Source: Amphritea atlantica (GTDB lineage Bacteria; Pseudomonadota; Gammaproteobacteria; Pseudomonadales; Balneatricaceae). From it: a stretch of 64,000 bases of DNA. Location of the stretch: NCBI RefSeq assembly GCF_900111095.1, contig NZ_FOGB01000015.1:47727-111726 (forward strand), written 5' to 3'. Of the stretch, positions 16,318 to 26,181 are shown piece by piece. Position 1 is the first letter of the stretch, and every line of letters begins with the position of its first letter. The notes beneath the pieces are model-generated. The model was not told the DNA's origin. It did not search any database and saw only the letters and a program-made list of their open reading frames with translations. The translations under genes and the position numbers were made by a program.

Positions 16318-17763
16318 TTAATAGCCATTGATCCACAGGTGGGCGGTGATGCTGAGCAGATAGCCCAGCGCGATCGCCCAGCTCCACTTCAGATGGGCGT
16401 AAAAAGTATAAACCCCTTGTGCCTGCCCCATCAGCGCAATCCCGGCGGCTGAGCCGATGGATAGCAGCGAACCGCCGATGCCGGTTGTCAGAGTCACCAG
16501 CAGCCATTGATTGGTGGACATCTCCGGCTGCATAGTCAGCACCGCAAACATCACCGGAATATTATCAATCAGGGCGGAGATCACCCCGATCATGCTGTTT
16601 GCAAGGGTCGCTCCCAGGGTGCTGTAGATCAGGTCCGACAGTAACGCCAGATGTCCCAGGGTGGATAAACCGCCCACGCATAACACTACCCCATAGAAAA
16701 ACATCAGCGTATCCCAGGAGGAACGTTCAACCACCTGAAAGATATCGAAACGACGGATAACATCGGTATGATCGCCTTTCATCTGACTGATATCGGTCAG
16801 GTTATCGATATGATGGTTATGAATATGGCCGGTATCCCGGATGTGAGCTTCAAAACGGCTCAGGTAGTAGCCATACAGTTTTAAGATGCCCAGTCCGGTC
16901 ATCATGCCCAGCACCGAAGGCAGGTTTAGCAGGCTATGGCTGGTGACGGCCAGCATTATGGTGAACATAAACAGCAGCAAAATCGGCAGCGCTCCGCGTT
17001 TCATCCGACGTGGCTCGTTGCGGCGTTCCGCTACCGGGTTGCCTTTTTCAATGACAACCGACATCAATACGGCTGGTACCAGCCAACTGACTGCAGAGGG
17101 GATAAACAGCGCGAAAAAGCCGCCGAACTCAATCACCCCTTTCTGCCAGACCATCAGCGTGGTGATATCGCCAAAGGGGCTGAATGCCCCGCCAGCATTG
17201 GCAGCGACCACCACATTGATACAGCCGACGGCAACAAATCTAATGTTGTGCTGACCCACCGCCATCACTACCGCACCCATCAGCAGGGCGGTCGACAGGT
17301 TGTCCGCCACCGGCGAGAGGAAAAATGCCAGGGCTCCGGTTGCCCAGTATATCTGTACCAGCGTCAGTTCGCAGGACACCAGCCAGGCACGCAGGGCGGC
17401 AAATACCTGTCTCTCCTCCAGGGTGGTGATAAAGGACATCGCCGCCAGCAGGAAGAAAAACAGCTCAGCATATTCAAGCAGGTTATGCCGGAAGGCGATC
17501 GCCGCGGTTTCGCTATCCCCATCCAGGGTATAGGCCAGCCCGATTAGCAGCCAGATCAGACCGGCGGCGACAATTACCGGCTTCGATTTGCGCAGATGAA
17601 AAAACTCCTCTCCCAGCACAAACAGATAGCTGATCAGAAAAATGACAACGCAGGCGATACCGATAAATGTATCGGCATGGGGGGGGGCGGTTTCTTCTGC
17701 GGCCATCAGGGGCGGAGGAAGTAACGCAAAAAACGTGCAGAAGATGATCAACAGTCGATACAT
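16318..17763 (-). CDS. nhaD: Na+/H+ antiporter NhaD
   Basis: 481 residues with about twelve membrane segments. The N-terminus looks like a signal peptide (MYRLLIIFCTFFALLPPPLMA), as known for several NhaD proteins. Conserved features include FFFLLAAMSFI, SPVADNLSTALLMGAVVMAV, NAGGAFSPFGDITTLMVW and IDNIPVMFAVLTM, the ion-transporter family segments with polar residues inside membrane helices. NhaD exports sodium in exchange for protons at alkaline pH and is common in marine and halophilic Gammaproteobacteria. A single gene, convergent with the flavodoxin gene. Confidence 0.93.
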   Translation of the reverse strand: MYRLLIIFCTFFALLPPPLMAAEETAPPHADTFIGIACVVIFLISYLFVLGEEFFHLRKSKPVIVAAGLIWLLIGLAYTLDGDSETAAIAFRHNLLEYAELFFFLLAAMSFITTLEERQVFAALRAWLVSCELTLVQIYWATGALAFFLSPVADNLSTALLMGAVVMAVGQHNIRFVAVGCINVVVAANAGGAFSPFGDITTLMVWQKGVIEFGGFFALFIPSAVSWLVPAVLMSVVIEKGNPVAERRNEPRRMKRGALPILLLFMFTIMLAVTSHSLLNLPSVLGMMTGLGILKLYGYYLSRFEAHIRDTGHIHNHHIDNLTDISQMKGDHTDVIRRFDIFQVVERSSWDTLMFFYGVVLCVGGLSTLGHLALLSDLIYSTLGATLANSMIGVISALIDNIPVMFAVLTMQPEMSTNQWLLVTLTTGIGGSLLSIGSAAGIALMGQAQGVYTFYAHLKWSWAIALGYLLSITAHLWINGY

Positions 17764-17972
17764 TTTATTATTGGTTATCTCGCAGTTCCCTGGGTTATAT
17801 CCAATTCTTGCTGATAAAGGGGGGTAAAGTCGAGTTTTTTCAGCCGTTTGGATACACAGCCGCAGGGGAATCGGGTAAAATGTGCTGCTTTTTTAAACGG
17901 CTAATTCAGCCAGTCCCGGTACCGATCAGATAGAACGCTGCCAGCGCAGATAGAGAGAGTAAAGCGATTACG

Positions 17973-19067
17973 ATGGAAATCAATCCGATCATCAATAGCC
18001 TGAAAGATATAACCGAGCGAACCGAGGTGTTACGTGCTTATCTGGAATACCCGGAGAAGCAGGAGCGCCTGGAAGAGGTCAATCGTGAGCTGGAAGATTC
18101 TGCCGTCTGGAGTGAGCCTGAGCGGGCGCAGGCGCTGGGCAAGGAACGGGCGATGCTTGAAGGTGTGGTGCAGACTATCGATGATCTGACCGCTGGTGTC
18201 GCTGATGCCCGTGATCTGCTGGACATGGCGGTTGAAGAGGATGATGAGGATACCGTTGAAGAGGTGCGCAGCGAAGTTGCAAATCTCGAGGGGCTGCTGA
18301 ATCAGCTGGAGTTTCGCCGGATGTTCTCCGGTGAGGCGGATGCTAACAACGCTTTCCTCGATATTCAGGCCGGTTCTGGTGGCACCGAAGCGCAGGACTG
18401 GGCTGAGATGATGCTGCGGATGTACCTGCGCTGGGGTGAGGATAAAGGGTTTAAAACCGAACTGCTTGAGTGTTCTGCCGGGGATGTGGCGGGTATCAAA
18501 TCCGCCACCATCCGTTTTGAGGGTGAATATGCCTTTGGCTGGCTGCGCACTGAAACCGGGGTGCACCGTCTGGTGCGTAAATCACCGTTTGACTCCGGCG
18601 GCCGTCGTCATACATCGTTCTCCTCGGTATTTGTTTCTCCTGAGATCGACGATAACGTAGAGATCGAAATCAATCCGGCTGACCTGCGGGTGGATGTATA
18701 CCGGGCCTCCGGTGCCGGTGGTCAGCACGTTAACCGGACCGAGTCTGCGGTGCGTATTACCCACGGACCTTCCGGCATTGTGGTGCAGAGCCAGAGTCAG
18801 CGCTCGCAGCACCAGAACAAAGACACCTGTATGAAGCAGCTGCGGGCCAAACTGTACGAGATGGAGATGCTGAAGCGCTCCGAGGCCGCCCAGGAGCAGG
18901 AAGACAATAAAGCGGATATTGGCTGGGGCAGTCAGATCCGTTCCTACGTACTGGATGATCAGCGTATTAAAGATCTGCGCACCGGGGTGCAGAGCAGTAA
19001 CTGCGATAAGATTCTCGATGGCGATCTGGATCTGTTTATTGAGGCCAGCCTGAAGGCCGGACTTTAA
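17973..19067 (+). CDS. prfB: Peptide chain release factor 2
   Basis: 364 residues. It recognises UAA and UGA stop codons and triggers peptide release. The codon-recognition tripeptide SPF ([10 protein letters not shown]) is near residue 205 and the catalytic GGQ ([13 protein letters not shown]) near 250. E. coli prfB has an in-frame UGA near codon 26 read by a +1 frameshift. Here the frame runs straight through ([19 protein letters not shown]) with no stop, so that autoregulation is absent. It is upstream of lysS on the same strand, as in E. coli, with a 160-bp gap holding two stem-loops. Confidence 0.97.
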   Translation: MEINPIINSLKDITERTEVLRAYLEYPEKQERLEEVNRELEDSAVWSEPERAQALGKERAMLEGVVQTIDDLTAGVADARDLLDMAVEEDDEDTVEEVRSEVANLEGLLNQLEFRRMFSGEADANNAFLDIQAGSGGTEAQDWAEMMLRMYLRWGEDKGFKTELLECSAGDVAGIKSATIRFEGEYAFGWLRTETGVHRLVRKSPFDSGGRRHTSFSSVFVSPEIDDNVEIEINPADLRVDVYRASGAGGQHVNRTESAVRITHGPSGIVVQSQSQRSQHQNKDTCMKQLRAKLYEMEMLKRSEAAQEQEDNKADIGWGSQIRSYVLDDQRIKDLRTGVQSSNCDKILDGDLDLFIEASLKAGL

Positions 19068-19079
19068 GCTTTAAATACT

Positions 19080-19151
19080 GTGAAAGCTATTGCGCTCATC
19101 ACGCTTTCACCGCGTTTAAGCGACTGCGCTAGCCAGCGCAACGCTTAAACG
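19080..19151 (+). other. Two consecutive stem-loops between prfB and lysS
   Basis: GTGAAAGC (19080-19087) pairs with GCTTTCAC (19103-19110). Immediately after, CGTTTAAGCG-ac-TGCGCT-agcc-AGCGCA-a-CGCTTAAACG (19113-19151) forms a 16-bp interrupted stem. There is no U-tract, so it is more likely an mRNA processing or stabilising structure than a terminator. Confidence 0.55.
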
Positions 19152-19227
19152 ATTTAGAAAATATGAAGAGATTGCTCAGTGGCGATCTCTGAAATTAAAG
19201 AGTTAACCATTAAAGGTTCCACATAAC

Positions 19228-20730
19228 ATGTCTGATAACACTCAGCAGCAAGATGAAAACCGCCTGATTGCGGAGCGTCGTGAAAAACTCAACGCGCTGC
19301 GTGAAGCGGGTAACGCTTTCCCAAACACTTTCCGTCGTGACAGCTATGCTCAGGATCTGCAGGATCAGCATGGCGATAAATCGAAGGAAGCGATTGCTGA
19401 AGAAGGCATTAAAGTCAGTGTTGCTGGTCGGGTGATGCTCAACCGCGGTGCTTTTGGTGTCATCCAGGATATGTCCGGGCGGATTCAGTTCTACGTGAAC
19501 AAAGAGGCGCGTGCTTTCGCTAAATCACTGGATCTGGGCGATATTATCGGTGTCACCGGTACGTTGCATAAGTCAGGCAAGGGCGATCTGTATGTCGATC
19601 TGGAACAGTATGAACTGCTGACCAAGAACCTGCGTCCGCTACCGGATAAGCATAAGGGGTTGCAGGATACCGAGATTCGCTATCGTCAGCGCTATGTGGA
19701 TCTGATTACCAATGAACAGTCCCGCAAAGTGTTTGAAACCCGTTCAAAAATTGTTGCCGGCATTCGTAACTATCTGACTGAAAAACGCTTTATTGAAGCG
19801 GAAACGCCGATGCTTCAGGTGATTCCTGGTGGCGCCAGTGCCCGTCCCTTTATCACGCACCACAATGCGCTGGATCGGGATATGTATCTGCGGATCGCTC
19901 CGGAACTGTATCTGAAACGTCTGGTGGTGGGCGGTTTCGAGCGGGTGTTTGAGATCAACCGTAACTTCCGTAACGAAGGCTTGTCGACCCGCCATAACCC
20001 TGAGTTCACCATGATTGAGTTCTATCAGGCGTATGCTGATTACCATGACCTGATGGACCTGACTGAAGATATGCTGCGTACCGTGGCGCAGAATGTGCTG
20101 GGGACGACGACCATCGTTAACACTGTGCGCAATGAAGACGGAGAGGTGCTGGAAACCTTTGAGTACGACCTTGAAAAGCCGTTTACCCGTCTCAGTGTGT
20201 TTGATTCAATCCTCCACTATAACGACGATATCACCGCTGAAGCGCTGGCCGATGACCATGCTGCCCGTCAGATCGCAGAGCGTATGGATATCGATGTGAA
20301 AGATAGCTGGGGGCTGGGTAAGGTGCAGATCGAGATCTTCGAGAAGACCGTTGAGCACCGACTGCAGCAACCGACTTTTATCACCGAGTATCCGACCGAA
20401 GTTTCACCGCTGGCCCGGCGTAGCGACGCCAACCCGTTTGTGACTGACCGGTTTGAATTCTTTGTTGCCGGACGCGAGCTGGCGAACGGCTTCTCCGAGT
20501 TGAATGACTCTGAAGATCAGGCGGAACGTTTTCAGGCACAGGTGGCAGAAAAGGATGCCGGTGATGATGAAGCGATGCACTACGATGCAGACTACATCAA
20601 TGCGCTGGAATATGGTTTGCCGCCCACTGCTGGTGAGGGTATCGGTATCGATCGTCTGGTGATGTTATTCACCGACTCTGCATCGATTCGTGATGTTATC
20701 CTGTTCCCGGCGATGCGCCCCCGGGGCTGA
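19228..20730 (+). CDS. lysS: Lysyl-tRNA synthetase (class II)
   Basis: 500 residues. It attaches lysine to tRNA-Lys. The N-terminal OB-fold anticodon-binding domain (about 60-150) contains [18 protein letters not shown]. The class II catalytic motifs are motif 2 ([20 protein letters not shown], near 255-275) and motif 3 ([14 protein letters not shown] near the C-terminus). Length matches E. coli LysS. It is the second gene of a prfB-lysS unit and is closed by a terminator. Confidence 0.97.
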   Translation: MSDNTQQQDENRLIAERREKLNALREAGNAFPNTFRRDSYAQDLQDQHGDKSKEAIAEEGIKVSVAGRVMLNRGAFGVIQDMSGRIQFYVNKEARAFAKSLDLGDIIGVTGTLHKSGKGDLYVDLEQYELLTKNLRPLPDKHKGLQDTEIRYRQRYVDLITNEQSRKVFETRSKIVAGIRNYLTEKRFIEAETPMLQVIPGGASARPFITHHNALDRDMYLRIAPELYLKRLVVGGFERVFEINRNFRNEGLSTRHNPEFTMIEFYQAYADYHDLMDLTEDMLRTVAQNVLGTTTIVNTVRNEDGEVLETFEYDLEKPFTRLSVFDSILHYNDDITAEALADDHAARQIAERMDIDVKDSWGLGKVQIEIFEKTVEHRLQQPTFITEYPTEVSPLARRSDANPFVTDRFEFFVAGRELANGFSELNDSEDQAERFQAQVAEKDAGDDEAMHYDADYINALEYGLPPTAGEGIGIDRLVMLFTDSASIRDVILFPAMRPRG

Positions 20731-20760
20731 TGCGTCTTTGAACCGAACCGGTTAATCTAT

Positions 20761-20787
20761 AAGGGCTGCCCACGGGTGGCCCTTTTT
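20761..20787 (+). terminator. lysS terminator
   Basis: The stem AAGGGCTGCC / GGTGGCCCTT, containing G-U pairs, is followed by five T, 30 bp after the lysS stop. Confidence 0.7.
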
Positions 20788-20805
20788 GTCTTCAGGAATC
20801 TCTGT

Positions 20806-21255
20806 ATGAGCTGGTTAATACCGCAACAGAAACGCCATCTGCCCGGTAAACGCTGGATCAGTATTATGCTGCGTTCGCTGCATCTGGTGGGAATTGCCGG
20901 GCTGGCGGGTGCTTACCTGTTTCATCAGCCGCAGACTGCCTGGTTTCCCTATCTGTTGCTGGCTGTTGGCAGTGGTGTGCTGATGGTGGTCAAGGAGCTC
21001 TATGTGGACTCTATCTGGCTGTATCAGCTGCGGGGCCAGTTGATACTGTTTAAACTGCTGTTGCTGAGTGCCGCAATCTACTGGTTTGCGCAGCCGCAGG
21101 CCTGGATCTATATCGTGGTGATTCTGATTTCCGGCGTGATCTCCCATGCCCCGGGTAAGGTGCGCTATTACTCGATTATCTATGGCAAAGTCCTGACCCG
21201 TGATGTGTGGCAGGGGCGGTCTGATGCGAGGATTCGTGACTGTGGTGATAACTGA
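20806..21255 (+). CDS. Small hypothetical membrane protein
   Basis: 149 residues from the ATG at 20806 (MSWLIPQQKRHLPGKRW), with AGGA 8 bp upstream; the longer frame starts inside the lysS terminator. About four hydrophobic segments are visible (around 22-40, 45-62, 78-95 and 100-118), with short charged loops, and a C-terminal cytoplasmic tail containing KVRYYSIIYGKV. The family was not recognised. The stop codon abuts the ung start region directly, so the two genes are probably co-transcribed, though no functional link is evident. Confidence 0.75.
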   Translation: MSWLIPQQKRHLPGKRWISIMLRSLHLVGIAGLAGAYLFHQPQTAWFPYLLLAVGSGVLMVVKELYVDSIWLYQLRGQLILFKLLLLSAAIYWFAQPQAWIYIVVILISGVISHAPGKVRYYSIIYGKVLTRDVWQGRSDARIRDCGDN

Positions 21256-21959
21256 ATGAGTGAGGAGAGTGTGATGGCACTGGACAATGCCCCGAGCTGG
21301 CAACCCTGGTTAAACGCTGAGTTTGAAGCGCCCTATATGCAGCAGCTGAAACAGTTTTTGCAGCAGCAGAAGGCGGCTAAAAAAAAGATCTATCCCCATT
21401 CGACTCACTGGTTTCATGCCTTGGAGGCAACACCGCTGGATCGGGTGAAGGTGGTGATTATCGGTCAGGACCCCTACCATCAGCCGGGTCAGGCGCACGG
21501 TCTGTGCTTCTCGGTGCGACCCGGTATCAAGACGCCTCCTTCGCTGGTGAATATCTATAAAGAGCTGCACAGCGATCTGGGGGTGACCCCGGTGGATCAC
21601 GGTTATCTGGAAAGCTGGGCAAAGCAGGGGGTGTTGCTGCTGAATGCGGTACTCACGGTTGAGGATTCACAGGCCGCCTCCCATCAGGGGAAAGGCTGGG
21701 AGCAGTTTACCGACCGGGTGATCGCCACGGTGAATGAGCAGTGCGAGCACGTGGTGTTTCTGTTGTGGGGCAGTTATGCCCAAAAGAAAGGCGCTGTTAT
21801 CGATCCGCAACGACATCTGGTGTTGAAATCGGCCCATCCGTCGCCACTGGCGGCCTATCGGGGTTTCTTTGGCTGCAAGCATTTTAGTCAGGCGAATGAG
21901 TATCTACAGAGTTGTGGGCGTGATCCGATAGATTGGCAGCTCCCGGGGGAAATTAGCAG

Positions 21960-21963
<4 letters not shown>
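21256..21963 (+). CDS. ung: Uracil-DNA glycosylase (family 1)
   Basis: 235 residues from the ATG at 21256. An in-frame ATG at 21274 (MALDNAP) has a better GAGGAG site and may be the true start. It removes uracil from DNA to start base-excision repair. The catalytic motif [13 protein letters not shown], with the water-activating Asp, is near 70-82, and [13 protein letters not shown] carries the catalytic His and DNA-intercalation loop. The protein ends ...GEISS with TAG as stop; that TAG is the first CTAG (21960-21963) of a hairpin repeat, as also seen for holC. Confidence 0.96.
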
Positions 21964-22151
<188 letters not shown>

Positions 22152-22184
22152 AGCCGTATCTGTCGACTGAAAGGAGACTCTCCC

Positions 22185-22745
22185 ATGAATGAAACCGTGC
22201 GTTTGAAAGTATTTCATCTGGATACCGATGCTCAGGAGACACTTTCCCAGTTATTTGATCTGCGTCTGGATGAGATCTGGGCAGGAGGACTGCATACCTG
22301 TCTGGGGCAGGATATGAACCGTGCCTGCTGGCTGCGATTTCGTTTGAGTGATGAACAGTGGATTGAGGTGAGTGTTGCCCGACACCCGTTTGCCGATGGT
22401 TTTACGGTGGGTTGTCTGGCGGTTAATGAGGTTGAAGCGGAGGTGCCTCGTCCTGATCAATGCAGCTGGATCAGTCTGCCTGCAGCCGCTAGTATTCTCT
22501 CTATCGAGATCTATGAACAGAGGGAACTGATCGACATTGTGGCGGCAGAACTGAATATCCCCTCTGAATCCCTTAACTACGACGCGCTGCTGATTCTGCA
22601 TCTGGATAACGGTTCTGCGATTATGCTGGGGATGGAGCAGGATTTCGTTGATGGTGAACTGGTGATACTTCAGACTGACCAGCCTGAGGCGCAGGTTGGC
22701 CCCGGCTTACGTTTGCGGCGTAAACTGGAAAACCGTGACAATTGA
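22185..22745 (+). CDS. Hypothetical protein
   Basis: 186 residues, with a good ribosome-binding site (AAAGGAG, 10 bp before the ATG). The protein is acidic and soluble, with no signal peptide or membrane segment. Alternating strands such as ACWLRFRLSDEQWIEVSVA and ELVILQTDQP suggest a mostly beta fold. I do not recognise a family. Its 5' leader begins within an eleven-copy CTAGCCA array, so copy-number change could affect its expression. It is 47 bp upstream of a GFA-family gene on the same strand. Confidence 0.7.
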   Translation: MNETVRLKVFHLDTDAQETLSQLFDLRLDEIWAGGLHTCLGQDMNRACWLRFRLSDEQWIEVSVARHPFADGFTVGCLAVNEVEAEVPRPDQCSWISLPAAASILSIEIYEQRELIDIVAAELNIPSESLNYDALLILHLDNGSAIMLGMEQDFVDGELVILQTDQPEAQVGPGLRLRRKLENRDN

Positions 22746-22792
22746 AATTCAGGGCTCAGAGCGGCCTTAAGTGATGCCTAAGGAGGTGAACT

Positions 22793-23215
22793 ATGAGTGA
22801 TACATTAACGGTAACGGGTCAGTGTCTTTGTGGTGCGGTGTCGATGAGTACCGGATCGATGTCTCCTTCAATGGGGGCCTGCCACTGCAGTATGTGCCGG
22901 ACCTGGACCGGAGGGCCGTTGCTGGCGGTGGATTGTGCAGCTGATCTGCAGATCTCAGGGGCTGAGTATATTAGCCGGTTTCAATCTTCGGACTGGGCTG
23001 AACGGGGGTTCTGCAGTCAGTGCGGCACACATCTGTTTTACCATTTAAAGCAGCAGGACCAGTATATTGTTCCGATCGGCTTTTTTGCGGTTGATGAAGG
23101 GGTTACGTTCAGTCATCAGGTCTTTATCGATGAGAAGCCTGAGTACTACTCTTTTGCCAATGTCACAAAGGATATGACCGGGGCGGAGGTCTTTGCTCTT
23201 TATGCTTCTGAATAA
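22793..23215 (+). CDS. GFA (CENP-V type) zinc-binding protein
   Basis: 140 residues, with a strong AAGGAGGTGA ribosome-binding site. The cysteine pattern of the glutathione-dependent formaldehyde-activating (GFA/CENP-V) fold is present: CLCGAV near 12-17, CHCSMCRTWTGG near 31-42, and FCSQCGTHLF near 77-86, forming two zinc sites. Family members range from Gfa-like proteins to carbon-sulfur lyases; the substrate cannot be predicted. It shares a bidirectional terminator with the convergent efpL. Confidence 0.9.
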   Translation: MSDTLTVTGQCLCGAVSMSTGSMSPSMGACHCSMCRTWTGGPLLAVDCAADLQISGAEYISRFQSSDWAERGFCSQCGTHLFYHLKQQDQYIVPIGFFAVDEGVTFSHQVFIDEKPEYYSFANVTKDMTGAEVFALYASE

Positions 23216-23226
23216 GCATCACCGAT

Positions 23227-23256
23227 AAAAAAACCGCCTGAGTTGGCGGTTTTTTT
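23227..23256. terminator. Bidirectional terminator between the GFA gene and efpL
   Basis: AAAAAAACCGCC-tgagtt-GGCGGTTTTTTT is a 12-bp A/T-flanked stem that works on both strands, between two convergent genes. Confidence 0.88.
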
Positions 23257-23270
23257 ATAAGCTGTGTTAA

Positions 23271-23837
23271 TTATGCACGGCCGGTAAATTTACGCTCTTC
23301 CACGTTGACCCTGATGCGGTCTCCGGTGGAGATATGTTCCGGTACCTGTACCACCAGTCCGGTGGACAGTTTGGCTGGCTTGGTGCGGGCAGTCGCAGAA
23401 CCGCCTTTGATTGAGGGGTCGGTTTCGATGATCTCAAGCTCGACAATACCGGGCAGGTCCAGCGCTACCGGCACATCATTTAAAACCATGACATGCATTC
23501 CCTGCAGGTCTTCGGTGATAAACGGTAGTTCATCTTCGATGGTTTCTTTGTTCATGCTGTAGGAGGTGTAATCTTCGCTGTCCATGAACACATACTCATC
23601 ACCGTCGGTGTATGAGAATGTGGCTGCACGACGGTTCAGGTCGGCCAGGGTCAGCATATCCGAGTCTTTGAAGGTTTCATCTATCTTAGCGTTGGTGGCA
23701 ACATTGTACATCCGCATACGATAGAGACTGCCTCCGGCGCGCCCTTGTGGAACCGAGCGTTCAATATCCCTGACAATATAGGCTTCGCCATTAATCTCGA
23801 TGGCGGCATTTCTTTTTATTTCGCTAGCTTTAGGCAT
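23271..23837 (-). CDS. efpL: Elongation factor P-like protein EfpL (YeiP)
   Basis: 188 residues. It has the three-domain EF-P shape and the YeiP/EfpL hallmarks [16 protein letters not shown] and [18 protein letters not shown]. EfpL paralogues bind between the ribosomal P and E sites and relieve stalling at polyproline and some other motifs. The loop that carries the modified lysine in EF-P reads [13 protein letters not shown] here, with Arg as in EfpL, so no lysine modification is expected. It is monocistronic, with a shared terminator downstream. The start at 23837 matches the usual [10 protein letters not shown] opening. Confidence 0.92.
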   Translation of the reverse strand: MPKASEIKRNAAIEINGEAYIVRDIERSVPQGRAGGSLYRMRMYNVATNAKIDETFKDSDMLTLADLNRRAATFSYTDGDEYVFMDSEDYTSYSMNKETIEDELPFITEDLQGMHVMVLNDVPVALDLPGIVELEIIETDPSIKGGSATARTKPAKLSTGLVVQVPEHISTGDRIRVNVEERKFTGRA

Positions 23838-23998
23838 GGTCTGATGTTCCAGGATAAAAATGTTAGCGTAGTATAATCAGGTCTTCGGCCGGAAAAAATG
23901 GGGCGACAGACATTTTCTCTATAAAGATGATGCTAGCCCGGCAACCGCCTGTCGGGCAATCGTTATTTTCAGCGCTATTGCGACCCGGCGTTCATGAA

Positions 23999-25039
23999 TC
24001 AGAGCCGCTGAGGGCGCTCAAACAGTTCCGGATCGAGTTCATAGGGCAGTGTCAGACGCTGCAATGGCTGATCACCACCTTCCAGTGTCAGTGCGGTATC
24101 GGCATCATCAAAACTGGTTTTCAAAATGACGGCCAGCAGTTCTCCCTGCTGCTCTGAGGTCATGGCGGCACTGACAACGGTGCCAACACCGGCGCGATCC
24201 GGCGTGCTGATCGCTGTGCCGGGCGCGGGAGCCTGGTCAGCGCTGAACGCCAGACGGTACATTGGCCGGTTGAGTTTGCCCCGATGTTGCAGGCGGGTGA
24301 CGACTTCCTGACCGGTATAGCAGCCCTTGCTGAAACTGACGCCGTCGAACACCTGAAGGTTGGTCATCTGAGGGATAAAGGCTTCCAGGGTCTCGCTGTC
24401 CAGTGATGGGATGCCGCTACGGATATCCTGCAGCTTCCAGTTGTTGGTATCCGCCAGTGTGGCCTCTTTCAGCAGTCCGCTGAGCAGAGTTTCGGCCTGT
24501 TCAACCGGCAGCCATAACTCAAACCGTTCTCCCGGAACCCTGATTAGTAAGCCGTTGCCATAGATGGAGAACTCACCGGTTTCTGCCGGGAGGGTGAAAC
24601 CCTCAGCCAGGAGTACCCGGTCCGCCTGTGCACCACTGATGCCCAGCCCCACAATCTCTTCTGAACGGTCATGGCTTTCCGCTTTGGAGAAGATCATATA
24701 TTTCTTCAGGTTGGTCATCGCGGTGTCCAGAATCGACCGTTCGGTGCGTAGCCAGAAGCCATTTTCAACCGGCATCAGGCGACTGAGGCTGATCATGCCT
24801 CCTTTGATATTACAGTGAGAGCCGAGCAGACTTTTACCTGCGCTGACCTTTTGGACATCGCAGGAAAGTTGTCCCTGAAGAAATTTCTCTGCATCGGGAC
24901 CGGTGACACCGAACAGCCCCAGATGGGTCAGCGGGGTAACCGTGACCGCCGCATCGCGGCTCTCTGCTGCTGAAACCTGGCAGTTTCCCAGCTCATCAAC
25001 CTGAACACCCAGCGCATTAAGCGTTTCTAACCAGCTCAT
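23999..25039 (-). CDS. ygfZ: Folate-binding Fe-S/tRNA-modification protein YgfZ
   Basis: 346 residues, related to the aminomethyltransferase (GcvT) fold. The signature KGCYTGQEVVTRLQHRGK is near residue 240 and contains the conserved Cys. YgfZ uses tetrahydrofolate and supports maturation or repair of certain Fe-S enzymes such as the tRNA methylthiotransferase MiaB. It is a single gene on the minus strand. The region upstream of its ATG holds a 13-bp direct repeat and a CTAGCCA array. Confidence 0.94.
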   Translation of the reverse strand: MSWLETLNALGVQVDELGNCQVSAAESRDAAVTVTPLTHLGLFGVTGPDAEKFLQGQLSCDVQKVSAGKSLLGSHCNIKGGMISLSRLMPVENGFWLRTERSILDTAMTNLKKYMIFSKAESHDRSEEIVGLGISGAQADRVLLAEGFTLPAETGEFSIYGNGLLIRVPGERFELWLPVEQAETLLSGLLKEATLADTNNWKLQDIRSGIPSLDSETLEAFIPQMTNLQVFDGVSFSKGCYTGQEVVTRLQHRGKLNRPMYRLAFSADQAPAPGTAISTPDRAGVGTVVSAAMTSEQQGELLAVILKTSFDDADTALTLEGGDQPLQRLTLPYELDPELFERPQRL

Positions 25040-25058
25040 AATATAACCTGAAAAAGTG

Positions 25059-25094
25059 AAGTTCTTGTATTAAGTTCTTGTATTAAGTTCTTAT
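25059..25094. repeat. 13-bp direct repeat upstream of ygfZ
   Basis: Two exact copies of AAGTTCTTGTATT (25059-25071 and 25072-25084) are followed by a partial third (AAGTTCTTAT). It lies 20 bp upstream of the ygfZ start on the minus strand, so in the promoter or leader region. Confidence 0.6.
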
Positions 25095-25140
25095 GCAAGC
25101 TCTTGTATGTAAGCGCTTGCTAACTCGCAGTGGCCTGCTT

Positions 25141-25226
<86 letters not shown>

Positions 25227-25236
25227 CACGGCTCGT

Positions 25237-26082
25237 TCACGAGCCACTGATCGCCTGCCCAAGACGCACCGGATCATCCGCTTTCAGTGTCCCTGACCAT
25301 TCTATCGCATCTTTACCAAATAGCAGCACAACGGTCGACCCGAGCTTAAAGCGGCCCATCTCGTCGCCCTGTTGTAGCACGACCGGCTCAACCGGTTTGT
25401 GATGGTCTGTACGCCAGCCGTGTTTCTGCGGTGGGGCCACCTGACCGCCCCAGACCGTTTCAATACCCGCGACAATCATCGCTCCGACCAGTACCATCGC
25501 CATCGGCCCCAGCTCTGTATCAAATATAGCGATCAATCGCTCATTTCGGGCAAACAGATTATCGACCCCTTTGGCGGTGGTCTGATTGACTGAGTAGAGA
25601 TCGCCCGGAACATAAATTGTTTCCCGCAGGGTGCCGGTAACCGGCATATGCACACGGTGGTAATCACTGGGGGACAGATAGATAGTGGCAAAGTGACCAT
25701 GGATAAACTCCTGTGCCAGATCTGCGTGGCCGCCTAACAGGGTACTGAGACCGTAACCCCGGCCTTTCGCCTGCATAATTCGGCCATAATCGATACCACC
25801 GATCTGACTGATCGCGCCGTCGGCAGGAGATACCACGGCGGCGTCATCAAGTGGGCGCATTCCGGGTTTCAGGGCGCGGGTAAAGAAGGCGTTGAAGTTG
25901 TCAAACTGATCCAGATCCTCAATCAGTGCTTCACTCATATTGACCCGGTAGTGTCTGGCAAATGTCTTAATAAAAGGGCGCTTGATCCAGTTGCAGCGGC
26001 TCTCAGCCAGATAACCTACCGCCCGGGATAGCAGGTGTTGGGGCAGTATGTGTTGCAGCAGAATAAACAGGGAGTCTTTCAC
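25237..26082 (-). CDS. psd: Phosphatidylserine decarboxylase proenzyme
   Basis: 281 residues with a GTG start at 26082 (MKDSLFILLQHILPQH). It makes phosphatidylethanolamine at the inner membrane. The self-cleavage motif LGST is at the C-terminal third (GRFKLGSTVVLLF); cleavage between Gly and Ser creates the pyruvoyl group. The catalytic Asp and His regions are in VSPADGAISQIGG and YLSPSDYHRVHMP. In E. coli psd is near rsgA and orn; here it follows the HDOD and rhodanese genes, which lie between psd and rsgA, all on the minus strand. Confidence 0.96.
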   Translation of the reverse strand: MKDSLFILLQHILPQHLLSRAVGYLAESRCNWIKRPFIKTFARHYRVNMSEALIEDLDQFDNFNAFFTRALKPGMRPLDDAAVVSPADGAISQIGGIDYGRIMQAKGRGYGLSTLLGGHADLAQEFIHGHFATIYLSPSDYHRVHMPVTGTLRETIYVPGDLYSVNQTTAKGVDNLFARNERLIAIFDTELGPMAMVLVGAMIVAGIETVWGGQVAPPQKHGWRTDHHKPVEPVVLQQGDEMGRFKLGSTVVLLFGKDAIEWSGTLKADDPVRLGQAISGS

Positions 26083-26181
26083 AGTCAGGTTTCCGAAAAA
26101 TAGGTCAAATAGTTCTGTTAAATATTATCGTTGAACAGAGGTGTGGATGATCGCGGCGGTAGAACAGCGGCGTTGCTAACA

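Noticed and set aside
17973..19067. Frameshifted or broken prfB
   Set aside because: The frame is complete from MEINPI to ASLKAGL, with SPF and GGQ motifs; only the regulatory UGA is absent.
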